Of a stretch of 14,061 bases of DNA, positions 6,642 to 14,061 are shown piece by piece. The DNA lies in NCBI GenBank assembly GCA_023430315.1, contig JAEZAW010000131.1, positions 1 through 14,061 on the forward strand, read 5' to 3'. How positions within the stretch are numbered: the first letter of the stretch is position 1; the number at the start of each line of letters is the position of its first letter. The stretch comes from Pseudomonadota bacterium. Its GTDB lineage: Bacteria; Pseudomonadota; Alphaproteobacteria; Rhizobiales; Hyphomicrobiaceae. Below the pieces are notes generated by a model. It had not been told where the DNA came from. It was given only the letters and a program-made list of their open reading frames with translations, and searched no databases. Position numbers and translations under genes: made by a program.

Positions 6642-7628
6642 TCAATCTCTGCGTCTGGTGTTGTCTTCCGTTACCCAGCGAGTATTCCACCACATCCACT
6701 GCTCGGGGTTCTCGCGGATCCAGGACTCGAAAACCGCGAACATCGCAGCAGTCAGTGCGGCAGTATCTGCCGTACGCGAGGTCGTCTTTGGCAGCGGCAC
6801 TTCCGTAAGGTCGAGACGAAAGCGGCTTTCGGCGCCGACCCGGAGGCAGCGCCCCATCCACACACTGGCACCGAGGTGACGCGCGATCATCGCCGGAATG
6901 GGGGTGACGCGCGTGTGTCGTCCGAGAAACGGCACCATGATGCCACGGCGCTCGTAGTGATCACTGACGAAGCCGATCGCACCGCTCTGGCGGACATGAT
7001 CGACGAGGAGGCGCGCCGTCCTGTGGCCGCTGCCGGCCTCGGTCTCCGCACCCTTGCCAAGCAGGCCTGAAGGATAAAGCGGCGCGCGCTGCTCCCGCAG
7101 AAGGCGGTCGAGATACGGGTTGACCAGCGGCCGATACACACCTGCCGGCGCGAGGCCGAACTTGGTCATCGGCCAGATGGCGAGTTCCCAGTTGCCGAGG
7201 TGGGCGGTGACGCCGACCTGCGAGCGCACCTGATGCATCCGCGCGTTCCACCGGGCCTCGTCGGCGATCTCGAGCCGCGAGGGATCGGCGAGAATGCGGT
7301 CGATGTAGAAGGTTTCGGCAAAGACGCGGCCCATGTTCGCCCACATGTCGCGGGCAATGGCCTTGCGTCGCGCGTCGTCGTAGTCCGGAAAGGCGACGGC
7401 GAGGTTCTGCATGGCGCGCCGGTTCTGGCGCAGCCACGGTCCGACGAGCCGGCAGATGGCAGCGACCGAGCCGACGCCGACACGCATGGGAAGCAAGCGG
7501 AAGAGCTTGATCGCCACCCACAGGAACGCGAATTCGATGCGGTGCTTGATGTCGAGCACGCCGCCTGCCACCCGCTTGGGCGGATGGGCCACGGGGCTCT
7601 CGGGCGGCGGGCTTACAACCTGATCCAT
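6642..7628 (-). CDS. LpxL/LpxM-type lipid A secondary acyltransferase, second tandem copy
   Basis: This is a lysophospholipid/lipid A acyltransferase-family protein of 328 residues. Such enzymes sit at the inner membrane and transfer a fatty acyl chain from acyl-ACP to a hydroxyl of a lipid A acyl chain. The catalytic HX4E box is HLGNWE (143-148). Other shared blocks are NPYLDRLLREQR (170-181), LYPSGLLGKG (184-193), VPFLGR (232-237), IPAMIAR (244-250) and PEQWMWWNTRW (308-318). A hydrophobic anchor lies near residues 32-50. Relative to the upstream copy it carries about 25 extra, Pro-rich N-terminal residues. ATG 7628 lies only 4 nt after the stop of the first copy and has no own Shine-Dalgarno sequence, so translation is probably coupled. 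The frame stays open further upstream, but that part overlaps the conserved end of the first copy. Which acyl chain it adds, or whether it acts on another lipid, cannot be told. Confidence 0.9.
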   Translation of the reverse strand: MDQVVSPPPESPVAHPPKRVAGGVLDIKHRIEFAFLWVAIKLFRLLPMRVGVGSVAAICRLVGPWLRQNRRAMQNLAVAFPDYDDARRKAIARDMWANMGRVFAETFYIDRILADPSRLEIADEARWNARMHQVRSQVGVTAHLGNWELAIWPMTKFGLAPAGVYRPLVNPYLDRLLREQRAPLYPSGLLGKGAETEAGSGHRTARLLVDHVRQSGAIGFVSDHYERRGIMVPFLGRHTRVTPIPAMIARHLGASVWMGRCLRVGAESRFRLDLTEVPLPKTTSRTADTAALTAAMFAVFESWIRENPEQWMWWNTRWVTEDNTRRRD

Positions 7629-7632
7629 TAGT

Positions 7633-8538
7633 TTAGGACCACCGCCTGTTGGACCACATCCACTGCTCGGGTGCTTCCCTGATCCAAGCCTCGAACTCGC
7701 TCTGCATCTTCGCCGTGATCCACTTGATGTCGTCGGCCTGACTTGCGGTGCGCGGCACCTTGAGCTCTTTGATCTCGATGGTGAACCGGCTCTGATTGCC
7801 GACGCGCAGGCATCGGGCGAGCCAGATCCGCGCGCCCACACGCCGCGCGATCATCGCCGGAATGATGACCGAGGGCGCTGGCCGGCCGAAGAACGGCACC
7901 GGCATGCCATATTTGTCATAGAGATCACAGACCAAACCGAGCCTGCCGCCCTTGCGAACGAGATCCATGATCAGGCGCGCGGTCTTCTGGCCCTCCTCCC
8001 GGCTGCCGTCGATCCTGCCCTTGCCGAGCAGTCCGGCCGGGTAGAGATCCTTGCGCTGATGCCGGAGATAGGCATCGACGTAAGGGTTGTTCACATTCCG
8101 GTATACCGCGGCCGGGTTGGCGCCTGCGACGGTGAGCGGCCAGATCGCCAGCTCCCAGTTGCCCATATGCAATGACACGCCGATCGCCGGTCCCAGCTTG
8201 TCCTTGTAGCGCTGGAAGACCTGCTGATTGAGGATCTCGATCCGATCCGGCTCGGCGATCAGCCGGTCGATCTGCATGGTCTCGGCCATGACGCGCCCGA
8301 GATTGCCCCACATGGCGCGGGCAATGGCCTCGCGCTCGGCCTCGCTCTTCTCCGGAAAGGCGATCGCGAGATTGGCGAGGGCGCGCTGATGACGCCGATT
8401 GAACGGTGCGATCTTCTGCCACGCCCAGGCCGAGAAGCTTGAAGCCGTATCGAGCGGCAACAGACGTACGAGCCCCACGAGCAGGCGCAGGCCTGCATAT
8501 TCGAGCCGGTAGCGAAGATCCCTGAGCAGCGCGTCCAT
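7633..8538 (-). CDS. LpxL/LpxM-type lipid A secondary acyltransferase, first tandem copy
   Basis: The 301-residue protein is close to the length of E. coli LpxL. It has an N-terminal hydrophobic stretch (about residues 14-40) for inner-membrane association, then the catalytic HMGNWE (124-129). It shares with the neighbouring copy NPYVDAYLRHQR (151-162), LYPAGLLGKG (165-174), VPFFGR (214-219), IPAMIAR (226-232) and PEQWMWSNRRW (290-300). It likely transfers an acyl chain from acyl-ACP to lipid A at the inner membrane. ATG 8538 is preferred: GGAG occurs 4 nt and again 12 nt upstream, whereas an in-frame TTG at 8583 would add a charged, unconserved stretch. Neither acpXL nor the other genes of the rhizobial very-long-chain acyl cluster are in view. 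It is the first gene of a two-gene operon, divergent from the HAD gene. Confidence 0.9.
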   Translation of the reverse strand: MDALLRDLRYRLEYAGLRLLVGLVRLLPLDTASSFSAWAWQKIAPFNRRHQRALANLAIAFPEKSEAEREAIARAMWGNLGRVMAETMQIDRLIAEPDRIEILNQQVFQRYKDKLGPAIGVSLHMGNWELAIWPLTVAGANPAAVYRNVNNPYVDAYLRHQRKDLYPAGLLGKGRIDGSREEGQKTARLIMDLVRKGGRLGLVCDLYDKYGMPVPFFGRPAPSVIIPAMIARRVGARIWLARCLRVGNQSRFTIEIKELKVPRTASQADDIKWITAKMQSEFEAWIREAPEQWMWSNRRWS

Positions 8539-8835
8539 GAAGCTCCGACGCTCCGGCTTCGCTTTTCTTCTGTTGTCTTCCAATCCGTGGGCGATTGGTA
8601 ACGCGTTCCCGCGGGGTGGCGATAGCCTTACAGACGTGATTTGCCTCGCCTGTCGGGACGGAATGGCGCCGTGCGGCTGGCTGCGTCAACCCTGCATGGT
8701 GCCAAGGCGGTGGGTTTCGGCGATGTCTTGCGGCCGAATTCAATGTCAGTATGTCTCTGCGGCCGCAATACGTAATCTGTGCGGGGGACCGCGTGGTTTA
8801 GTCGCAACAACCGAACTGACAATTCCGCAACAAAC
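8539..8835. other. Divergent intergenic region between acyltransferase and HAD genes
   Basis: This 297-nt spacer must carry the promoters of both flanking units, but I found no well-formed -35/-10 pair on either strand. It contains two TGCGGCCG repeats about 30 nt apart (near 8730 and 8759). A plus-strand open frame, 8537-8839, spans it and ends in an ATGA overlap with the HAD start. Its third-position GC is lower than that of real genes here, so I do not call it a gene. Confidence 0.5.
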
Positions 8836-9699
8836 ATGACCATTCCGATCATCGAGCACGCTGGCCCCCTTCTCGGCCGCTATCGCATCTTGCTTTGCGA
8901 CGTCTGGGGCGTCGTCCACGATGGCCTCAAGGCCTATCCTGGCGCAAACGAGGCATTGCCCCGATTTCGGCAGGGCGGCGGTCTGGTCGTGCTCGTCTCC
9001 AATGCGCCACGACCCGGGTCCTCGGTTGCGCACTTGCTCGACGAGAAGGCGGTCGTGCGCGATACCTGGGACGCCATCGTCACGTCAGGAGATATCGCGC
9101 TCAGCCATATCGCTGAGGCCGGTTACAAGCGCCTCTACCGCATTGGCCCCGAGCGGCGTGACAGTGCGTTTTTCGAGGGCCTGCCCGGGCCGCATACGCC
9201 CATCGAGAGCGCCGACGCGGTCGTCTGCACGGGCCTCAACCGCGACCGTCAGGAGCAACCCGAAGCCTACTTGCCCCTGCTCGAGGAGGCGCTTGCCCGA
9301 CGGCTCCCGTTCATTTGCGCCAACCCGGACCTTGCCGTTCACGTGGGTGAGGATCTGCTGCCCTGTGCCGGCGCCATCGCGGCCCTCTACGAGGCACGGG
9401 GCGGGCCGGTGTTCTGGGCCGGCAAGCCGCACCCCATAGCCTACCGGACTGCGCTTGCGCGCGCCGCCGAGCTCTTGGGCCGGCCGGTCGATCGGTCCGA
9501 GGTACTGGCCATTGGCGATGCCGTGCGCACGGACCTCGCTGCGGCCCAAGGAGCTGGTGTCGATGCGCTGCTCATTGCCGGTGGCCTGCACCGCGACGAG
9601 GTCATGGCTAACGGCGCAATCGACCCCGCACGGCTGGCCGGCCTGTTGTCTCCCCCGGCTCCCCGGCCCGTGGCCGCCATGCTCCACCTCGTCTGGTGA
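8836..9699 (+). CDS. HAD superfamily class IIA hydrolase, TIGR01459 type
   Basis: This 287-residue cytoplasmic protein is related to NagD and p-nitrophenyl phosphatases. HAD motifs appear in order: CDVWGVVHDG (21-30, nucleophile Asp22), VSNAPRP (54-60, motif II Ser55), GKPHP (196-200, motif III Lys197) and IGDAVRTDLAAAQGAG (226-241, motif IV). The cap lies between motifs II and III, as expected for class IIA. The usual DxD of motif I is DVW, so the general acid/base Asp is replaced by Trp. As I recall this family, that is a shared trait rather than a mutation. The physiological substrate is not known. ATG 8836 lies at the usual distance from motif I; the frame runs open to a GTG at 8779, and no Shine-Dalgarno sequence is visible. 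It is divergent from the acyltransferases and precedes the RND gene by 193 nt. Confidence 0.9.
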   Translation: MTIPIIEHAGPLLGRYRILLCDVWGVVHDGLKAYPGANEALPRFRQGGGLVVLVSNAPRPGSSVAHLLDEKAVVRDTWDAIVTSGDIALSHIAEAGYKRLYRIGPERRDSAFFEGLPGPHTPIESADAVVCTGLNRDRQEQPEAYLPLLEEALARRLPFICANPDLAVHVGEDLLPCAGAIAALYEARGGPVFWAGKPHPIAYRTALARAAELLGRPVDRSEVLAIGDAVRTDLAAAQGAGVDALLIAGGLHRDEVMANGAIDPARLAGLLSPPAPRPVAAMLHLVW

Positions 9700-9892
9700 A
9701 GTGAAGGGGAAAGAAAGAAGCCACTGAAACAGGCCCTTACGCCCGGATTATTCGCACGCCTGCCCGAGGTGCGCGGATGCACATGACGGGCTGGCGTGAT
9801 AACAGTTTATGGTTTTGATCGCGGCTCTGCGCGGGGACACCGTGCGAGGAAGCCGGCTGCCCGCTGCCGGTCGAGGGACGGAGCTCTTCTGA
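9700..9892 (+). other. Spacer upstream of the RND permease
   Basis: A purine-rich run follows the HAD stop at about 9700-9720. There are two short dyads: CGCAC 9753-9757 with GTGCG 9769-9773, and CCGGC 9853-9857 with GCCGG 9866-9870. The second lies just before the RND ribosome site GGAG at 9880-9883. Neither is strong enough to call an operator or a terminator, and no remnant of an adaptor-protein gene is seen. Confidence 0.4.
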
Positions 9893-12800
9893 ATGCGCAT
9901 CAGCAGGTTCTTCATCGATCGGCCGATCTTCGCTGCCGTCATCTCCCTCTTCATCACTATCTTGGGCGGCATTGCCTATCTGGCGCTGCCCGTAACGCAG
10001 TTCCCCGAGATCTCGCCACCGACGATCACCGTGTCGACCACGTACCCAGGTGCCGGCGCGCAGACCGTCGCCGACACTGTTGCCGCCGTGATCGAGCAGG
10101 AGATCAACGGCGTCGACGGCATGATCTACATGTATTCCCAGTCGACGCAGCAAGGCACACTTTCGCTCACCGTCACATTCGAAGTCGGCTACGACATCGA
10201 CAAGGCCCAGGTCCTCGTCCAGAACCGCGTCGCGGCGGCGGAGACGCGCCTGCCCGAGGAAGTGCGACGCCAGGGTGTCCAAGTTCGCAAGAACTCGCCT
10301 GATCTGCTGCTCGTCGTGCACATGATTTCGCCCGACAAGACCTATGATCAGGTCTACATCTCCAACTACGCTCTGCTGAACGTGCGCGACGTGCTCGCGC
10401 GCATCCCCGGCGTCGGCGAGGTCAACGCCTTCGGCGCACGCGAATACTCCATGCGCGTCTGGCTCGATCCAGAGCGGATCGCCGCGCTGAACCTCTCGGC
10501 CGAGGAAGTCCTCGCTGCGTTGCGCCAGCAGAATGTGCAGGTTGCGGGCGGCGCCCTTGGCGAGCCGCCGATGCCGAGCCAGGGAGCTTTCGAGCAGTCT
10601 CTGCAGCTTCGCGGGCGCCTCATCGAAGCGAAGGAGTTCGAGGAGATCGTCATCAAGACCGGCGCCGACGGGCGCACGGTCAAGCTCAAGGATGTTGCAC
10701 GCGTCGAGCTCGGCGCCATCTCGTACAACACGTACGGGTACATGGATAGCGTCCCCGCGACCGTACTCGCGGTGACGCAAGCCCCCGGCAGCGACGCGCT
10801 CAAGACTGCGGGTGTGGTGAAGCAGACCATGGCGCAGATCGCGCCGAACTTCCCGCGGGGGCTCGAGTATCGCATCATCTACAATCCGACCGAGTTCATC
10901 GAGGTCTCGATCAAGGCACTGATGCTCACGATCCTCGAGGCGATCGCGCTGGTCGTCCTCGTGATCATCCTCTTCCTGCAGACATGGCGGGCGACTCTCG
11001 TCCCGCTCCTTGCGATCCCGATCTCGCTGATCGGCACCTGCGCCGTGATGCTGGCGCTCGGCTACTCGATCAACTCACTCACGCTGTTTGGTCTGGTCCT
11101 TTCCGTCGGCATCGTGGTCGACGATGCCATCGTCGTCGTCGAGAACGTCGAACGGCGGCTGCGGGAGGGGCTGTCGCCCATGGAGGCGGCCCGTGTCACC
11201 ATGGACGAAGTGGGTGCGGCGCTGATCGCAATCGCGTTGGTGCTCGTCGCGGTGTTCGTACCCTCGGCCTTTGTCGGCGGTATCACAGGCGCCTTCTTCC
11301 GGCAGTTCGCAGTCACGATCGCAACGGCGACGATCATCTCGGTGTTCGTCTCGCTCACGTTGTCGCCGTCGCTGTGCGCCCGTCTCTTCAAGCCGCATGA
11401 GGATCACGACGCGACGAAGCGCCACCGTAAGTCGATCGGTGAGATCGTCATGTGGCCCGTGCACGCCGGCTTCGGGCTCTTCAACCGCGCCTTTGGTGCC
11501 CTCGAACGGGGCTACGGTCATTTTGTCCGTGGACTATCGTGGACCGCGCCGATCATGCTCCTGATTTACGCGGGCTTGATGACCGGCGCGATCATGCTCG
11601 TGATGGCGACGCCCACCGGGTTCATTCCTGCGACGGATCGCGGCATCGTCATCGCGTCGATGACGCTTCCGCCAGGCGCCTCGATCGAGCGTACCAACGA
11701 GGTCTTCAAGCAAGCCAACGACATCATTCTCTCGACGCCCGGCTACAAGCACACGTCCGGCTTCGTCGGCCGCTCGGGCGCCAGCTTCACGAATGCGTCG
11801 AACGCGGCGGCGCTCTTCAACGTGCTCGAGGATCACAACGAGCGGGATCGCCTCGGTCTGACGATCGACACGATGACGGACAATCTTCGCAAGCGACTGT
11901 CGGAGATCAAGGACGCGCAAGTGCTCGTCTTCGTGCCGCCGGCCGTCCGCGGCATGGGCAATGCGAGCGGCTTTTCGATGCGCTTGCAGGATCGCCAGGC
12001 GCTGGGCTCCGCGGTTCTCTACAAGGCATCGCAGGACCTCATCGAGCGTGCTCGTCGGACGCCCGGCATTTCCAACATCTTCACGACATTCCAGATCTCG
12101 ACACCGCAGGTCTTCGTCGATGTGGACCGCGTGAAGGCACAGATGCTCCGCGTGCCGGTCGGGACCATCTTCGAGGCCCTGCGCGTCTACATGGGCTCCG
12201 CCTACGTCAACGACTTCAACATGTTCGGGCGCCCCTACAGGCTGGTCGTCCAGGCCGATGCGAGCTTCCGCGCCGATCCTGCCAATGTCTCGCGCATTCG
12301 CGTGCGCAATGCCGATGGCCAGATGGTGCCGCTCGGCTCGCTCGTGACTTTCCGCGAGACTTCCGGCCCCGAGCGCGTGCCGCGCTACAACCTTTTCCCG
12401 ACCGTTGAAGTGAACGGTTCTGCTGCTACCGGCGTCTCTTCGGGGCAGGCGCTCGACATCATGCAGAAGATCGCCGCCGACGTGCTGCCGCCGGGCATTA
12501 CGTTCGAATGGACGGACCTTTCATTCCAGGAGAAGAGAGCGGGTCGAACGGGATACTTGATCTTCGCACTGTCCGTGCTGTTCGTGTTTCTGGCGCTTTC
12601 CGCGCAGTACGAGAGCTGGGCGCTCCCCTTCTCGATCATCCTGATCGTGCCGATGTGTCTCCTCGCCGCCACCTTCGGCGTCTGGTGGGAGGGGAAGGAC
12701 ATCAACATCCTCACGCAGATCTCCTTCGTCGTGCTGATCGGACTCGCATCGAAAAACGCGATCCTCATCGTCGAATTCGCGCGCCAGCAGGAAGAAATGG

Positions 12801-13102
12801 GCAAGAACATCGTGGAGGCAACCGTCGAAGCGTGCCGCATGCGTCTGAGGCCCATCATCATGACCTCGCTCGCCTTCACGCTCGGCGTCGTGCCGCTCTA
12901 TCTCGCGAAGGGAGCGGGCTACGAGATGCGCCAGGCACTCGGCATCGCCGTGTTCTGGGGCATGATAGGTGTCACGCTGTTCGGGCTGATTTTCACGCCG
13001 GTGTTCTACATCGTGATCCGCAGGCTCACGGAGTGGCGGCGCGGACGGCGCGCGGCGCGGCGCGGGCAAGCGGCTCTCTCATCTCCGACGCCCGCCGAGT
13101 AG
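9893..13102 (+). CDS. RND multidrug efflux permease, AcrB/HAE1 family
   Basis: This 1069-residue inner-membrane proton antiporter has full family length (AcrB is about 1050). It opens with the typical FFIDRPIFAAVISLFITILG and has twelve expected helices with two large periplasmic loops. Proton-relay residues are present: Asp410-Asp411 in IVVDDAIVVVENVERR (AcrB D407/D408) and Lys954 in LASKNAILIVEFARQQ (AcrB K940), followed by RMRLRPIIMTSLAF. The porter domain contains VFVPPAVRGMGNASGF and MRLQDR, typical of HAE1 pumps. GGAG 9 nt upstream supports ATG 9893. HAE1 pumps work as tripartite complexes with a periplasmic adaptor and an outer membrane channel. Neither is encoded next to this gene: a HAD hydrolase lies upstream and hrpB downstream, so partners must come from elsewhere. 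The substrate is unknown. Confidence 0.96.
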   Translation: MRISRFFIDRPIFAAVISLFITILGGIAYLALPVTQFPEISPPTITVSTTYPGAGAQTVADTVAAVIEQEINGVDGMIYMYSQSTQQGTLSLTVTFEVGYDIDKAQVLVQNRVAAAETRLPEEVRRQGVQVRKNSPDLLLVVHMISPDKTYDQVYISNYALLNVRDVLARIPGVGEVNAFGAREYSMRVWLDPERIAALNLSAEEVLAALRQQNVQVAGGALGEPPMPSQGAFEQSLQLRGRLIEAKEFEEIVIKTGADGRTVKLKDVARVELGAISYNTYGYMDSVPATVLAVTQAPGSDALKTAGVVKQTMAQIAPNFPRGLEYRIIYNPTEFIEVSIKALMLTILEAIALVVLVIILFLQTWRATLVPLLAIPISLIGTCAVMLALGYSINSLTLFGLVLSVGIVVDDAIVVVENVERRLREGLSPMEAARVTMDEVGAALIAIALVLVAVFVPSAFVGGITGAFFRQFAVTIATATIISVFVSLTLSPSLCARLFKPHEDHDATKRHRKSIGEIVMWPVHAGFGLFNRAFGALERGYGHFVRGLSWTAPIMLLIYAGLMTGAIMLVMATPTGFIPATDRGIVIASMTLPPGASIERTNEVFKQANDIILSTPGYKHTSGFVGRSGASFTNASNAAALFNVLEDHNERDRLGLTIDTMTDNLRKRLSEIKDAQVLVFVPPAVRGMGNASGFSMRLQDRQALGSAVLYKASQDLIERARRTPGISNIFTTFQISTPQVFVDVDRVKAQMLRVPVGTIFEALRVYMGSAYVNDFNMFGRPYRLVVQADASFRADPANVSRIRVRNADGQMVPLGSLVTFRETSGPERVPRYNLFPTVEVNGSAATGVSSGQALDIMQKIAADVLPPGITFEWTDLSFQEKRAGRTGYLIFALSVLFVFLALSAQYESWALPFSIILIVPMCLLAATFGVWWEGKDINILTQISFVVLIGLASKNAILIVEFARQQEEMGKNIVEATVEACRMRLRPIIMTSLAFTLGVVPLYLAKGAGYEMRQALGIAVFWGMIGVTLFGLIFTPVFYIVIRRLTEWRRGRRAARRGQAALSSPTPAE

Positions 13103-13126
13103 GGCATTCGCCCGTCGACCGCACCA

Positions 13127-14061
13127 ATGCTGCATCCGAGCGAATTGCCGATCGAGGAGGTGCTGCCCGAGATCGCGGCGGCGCTGGCTGCGGGCACCTC
13201 CGCGGTGCTCGTGGCGCCACCTGGAGCCGGCAAGACCACCCGTGTTCCGCTCGCGCTCCTTGATGCCCCGTGGCTGGCGGGCCGCAAGATTCTCGTTCTC
13301 GAGCCGCGTCGTCTCGCTGCGCGCGCGGCGGCGGAGCGCATGGCCTCTTTGCTCGGCGAGAAGGTCGGCGACTGCATTGGCCTGCGTGCGCGTCTCGATA
13401 CGCGTGTGGGCTCCAGGACGCGCATCGAGGTGGTTACGGAAGGCGTTTTCACGCGGCTGATCCTCGCCGATCCGGAGCTTTCGGGCGTCGGCGCGGTCCT
13501 GTTCGACGAGTTTCACGAGCGCTCGCTCGATGCGGATCTCGGCCTCGCCATGGTGCTCGATGCGTGCGCCGCTCTGCGCGAGGATCTGCGCATCCTTGTC
13601 ATGTCGGCGACACTGGATGGCGCGCGCGTGGCCCAACTGCTCGGAGGGGCGCCTGTCATCAGCAGTGAAGGCCGCGCCTTCCCCGTCGAGACGCGCTATC
13701 TCGGACAAGGCACCGGCAAGCGTATCGACGAGCGGATGGCGGACGCTATCCGTCTGGCCGTGACAAGTGAAGCGGGATCGATCCTCGCGTTCCTGCCGGG
13801 GCAAGGTGAAATCACGCGCACGGCCGAACTGCTCGAAGCGGGGCCGCTGCCGTCCGATGTGGATGTGGTGCGGCTGTTCGGTGCTCTCGACAGCCGCGCA
13901 CAAGCACGCGCCATCGCGCCGCCGCCGCTGGGCAAGCGCAAGATCGTACTCGCGACCTCGATTGCCGAAACGTCGATCACGATCGAGGGCGTGCGCGTCG
14001 TCATCGACAGCGGCCTCGAACGCGTGCCGCGCTATGAACTCGATGTCGGCATCACGAGACT
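13127..14061 (+). CDS. hrpB: ATP-dependent helicase HrpB (partial, C-terminus beyond the window)
   Basis: The first 311 codons are present and the frame runs off the right edge. It is a DEAH-type superfamily 2 helicase of the HrpB group, with VAPPGAGKTT (29-38, Walker A), LEPRRLAARAAAERM (58-72, motif Ia), VVTEG (102-106), FDEFHERS (126-133, the DEFH box typical of HrpB), MSATLDG (159-165, motif III), FLPGQGEI (222-229) and LATSIAETSITIEGVR (275-290, motif V). The cellular role of HrpB is poorly defined in most bacteria; it is presumed to act on nucleic acids. ATG 13127 lies 24 nt after the RND stop and in the same reading frame. There is no clear Shine-Dalgarno sequence, but homology starts right after it (LPIEEVLPEI). 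The HA2 and C-terminal HrpB domains should lie outside the window. Confidence 0.95.
   Translation, partial: MLHPSELPIEEVLPEIAAALAAGTSAVLVAPPGAGKTTRVPLALLDAPWLAGRKILVLEPRRLAARAAAERMASLLGEKVGDCIGLRARLDTRVGSRTRIEVVTEGVFTRLILADPELSGVGAVLFDEFHERSLDADLGLAMVLDACAALREDLRILVMSATLDGARVAQLLGGAPVISSEGRAFPVETRYLGQGTGKRIDERMADAIRLAVTSEAGSILAFLPGQGEITRTAELLEAGPLPSDVDVVRLFGALDSRAQARAIAPPPLGKRKIVLATSIAETSITIEGVRVVIDSGLERVPRYELDVGITR

Noticed and set aside
5976..7070. 364-codon plus-strand frame across the lyase and acyltransferase genes
   Set aside because: Antisense to two well-supported genes and crosses their intergenic gap; composition typical of an antisense shadow.
9737..10780. 347-codon minus-strand frame opposite the RND gene start
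   Set aside because: Asp/Arg/His-rich antisense shadow of the AcrB-like gene with no family resemblance.
11452..12408. 318-codon plus-strand frame inside the RND gene
   Set aside because: Alternate-frame shadow; the RND frame is continuous with conserved motifs throughout.
13079..13903. 274-codon minus-strand frame opposite hrpB
   Set aside because: Antisense to clear DEAH helicase motifs; no domain of its own.
1..14061. CRISPR arrays, tRNA or rRNA genes, insertion sequences, toxin-antitoxin or phage-defence modules
   Set aside because: Looked for by eye on both strands; no spaced direct repeats, cloverleaf, transposase motifs or known defence domains were found.

Overview
This window looks like an ordinary chromosomal segment of a GC-rich alphaproteobacterium, probably a member of Hyphomicrobiales (Rhizobiales). 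That placement is an inference from overall base composition, from the PanC variant motif RPHFFGGV, from the 350-residue malyl-CoA-lyase-type protein, and from the TIGR01459-type HAD hydrolase. No marker gene fixes the genus. I see no tRNA, rRNA, CRISPR array, insertion sequence or phage gene, and the genes are densely packed in short co-directional runs.

Layout: (1) 1-1447, minus strand: a PP2C-type protein phosphatase cut by the left edge lies downstream of panC (pantothenate synthetase). (2) 1448-1960: a divergent spacer, a doubtful small membrane-protein ORF, and a strong hairpin terminator that belongs to the next gene. (3) 1967-4387, minus: a THUMP-domain RlmL-like RNA methyltransferase, followed downstream by a fosmidomycin-resistance-type (Fsr) MFS exporter. 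(4) 4469-4675, plus: a small charged protein of unknown function with a strong ribosome binding site. Its stop codon abuts the stop of the convergent gene. (5) 4676-6509, minus: a malyl-CoA/beta-methylmalyl-CoA-lyase-like protein coupled to a class I SAM methyltransferase only 7 nt downstream. (6) 6642-8538, minus: two tandem, clearly paralogous LpxL/LpxM-type lipid A secondary acyltransferases, 4 nt apart. (7) 8836-14061, plus: a TIGR01459 HAD-IIA hydrolase, a 1069-residue AcrB-like RND efflux permease without an adjacent adaptor or outer membrane gene, and the ATP-dependent helicase HrpB, cut by the right edge.

How the genes work together: most are housekeeping or envelope functions rather than one pathway. 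PanC makes pantothenate, the precursor of CoA. The lyase acts on CoA thioesters of hydroxy-dicarboxylic acids. The two acyltransferases build the lipid A acyl layer. The MFS and RND pumps export small molecules across the inner membrane and, given partners, the whole envelope. The RlmL-like enzyme and HrpB act on nucleic acids. The clearest candidate functional units are the lyase-methyltransferase pair and the acyltransferase pair.

I did not find convincing evidence for a previously undescribed defence or mobile system here. The points most worth following are the lyase-methyltransferase coupling, the tandem acyltransferases, the orphan RND pump, and three small or ambiguous ORFs.
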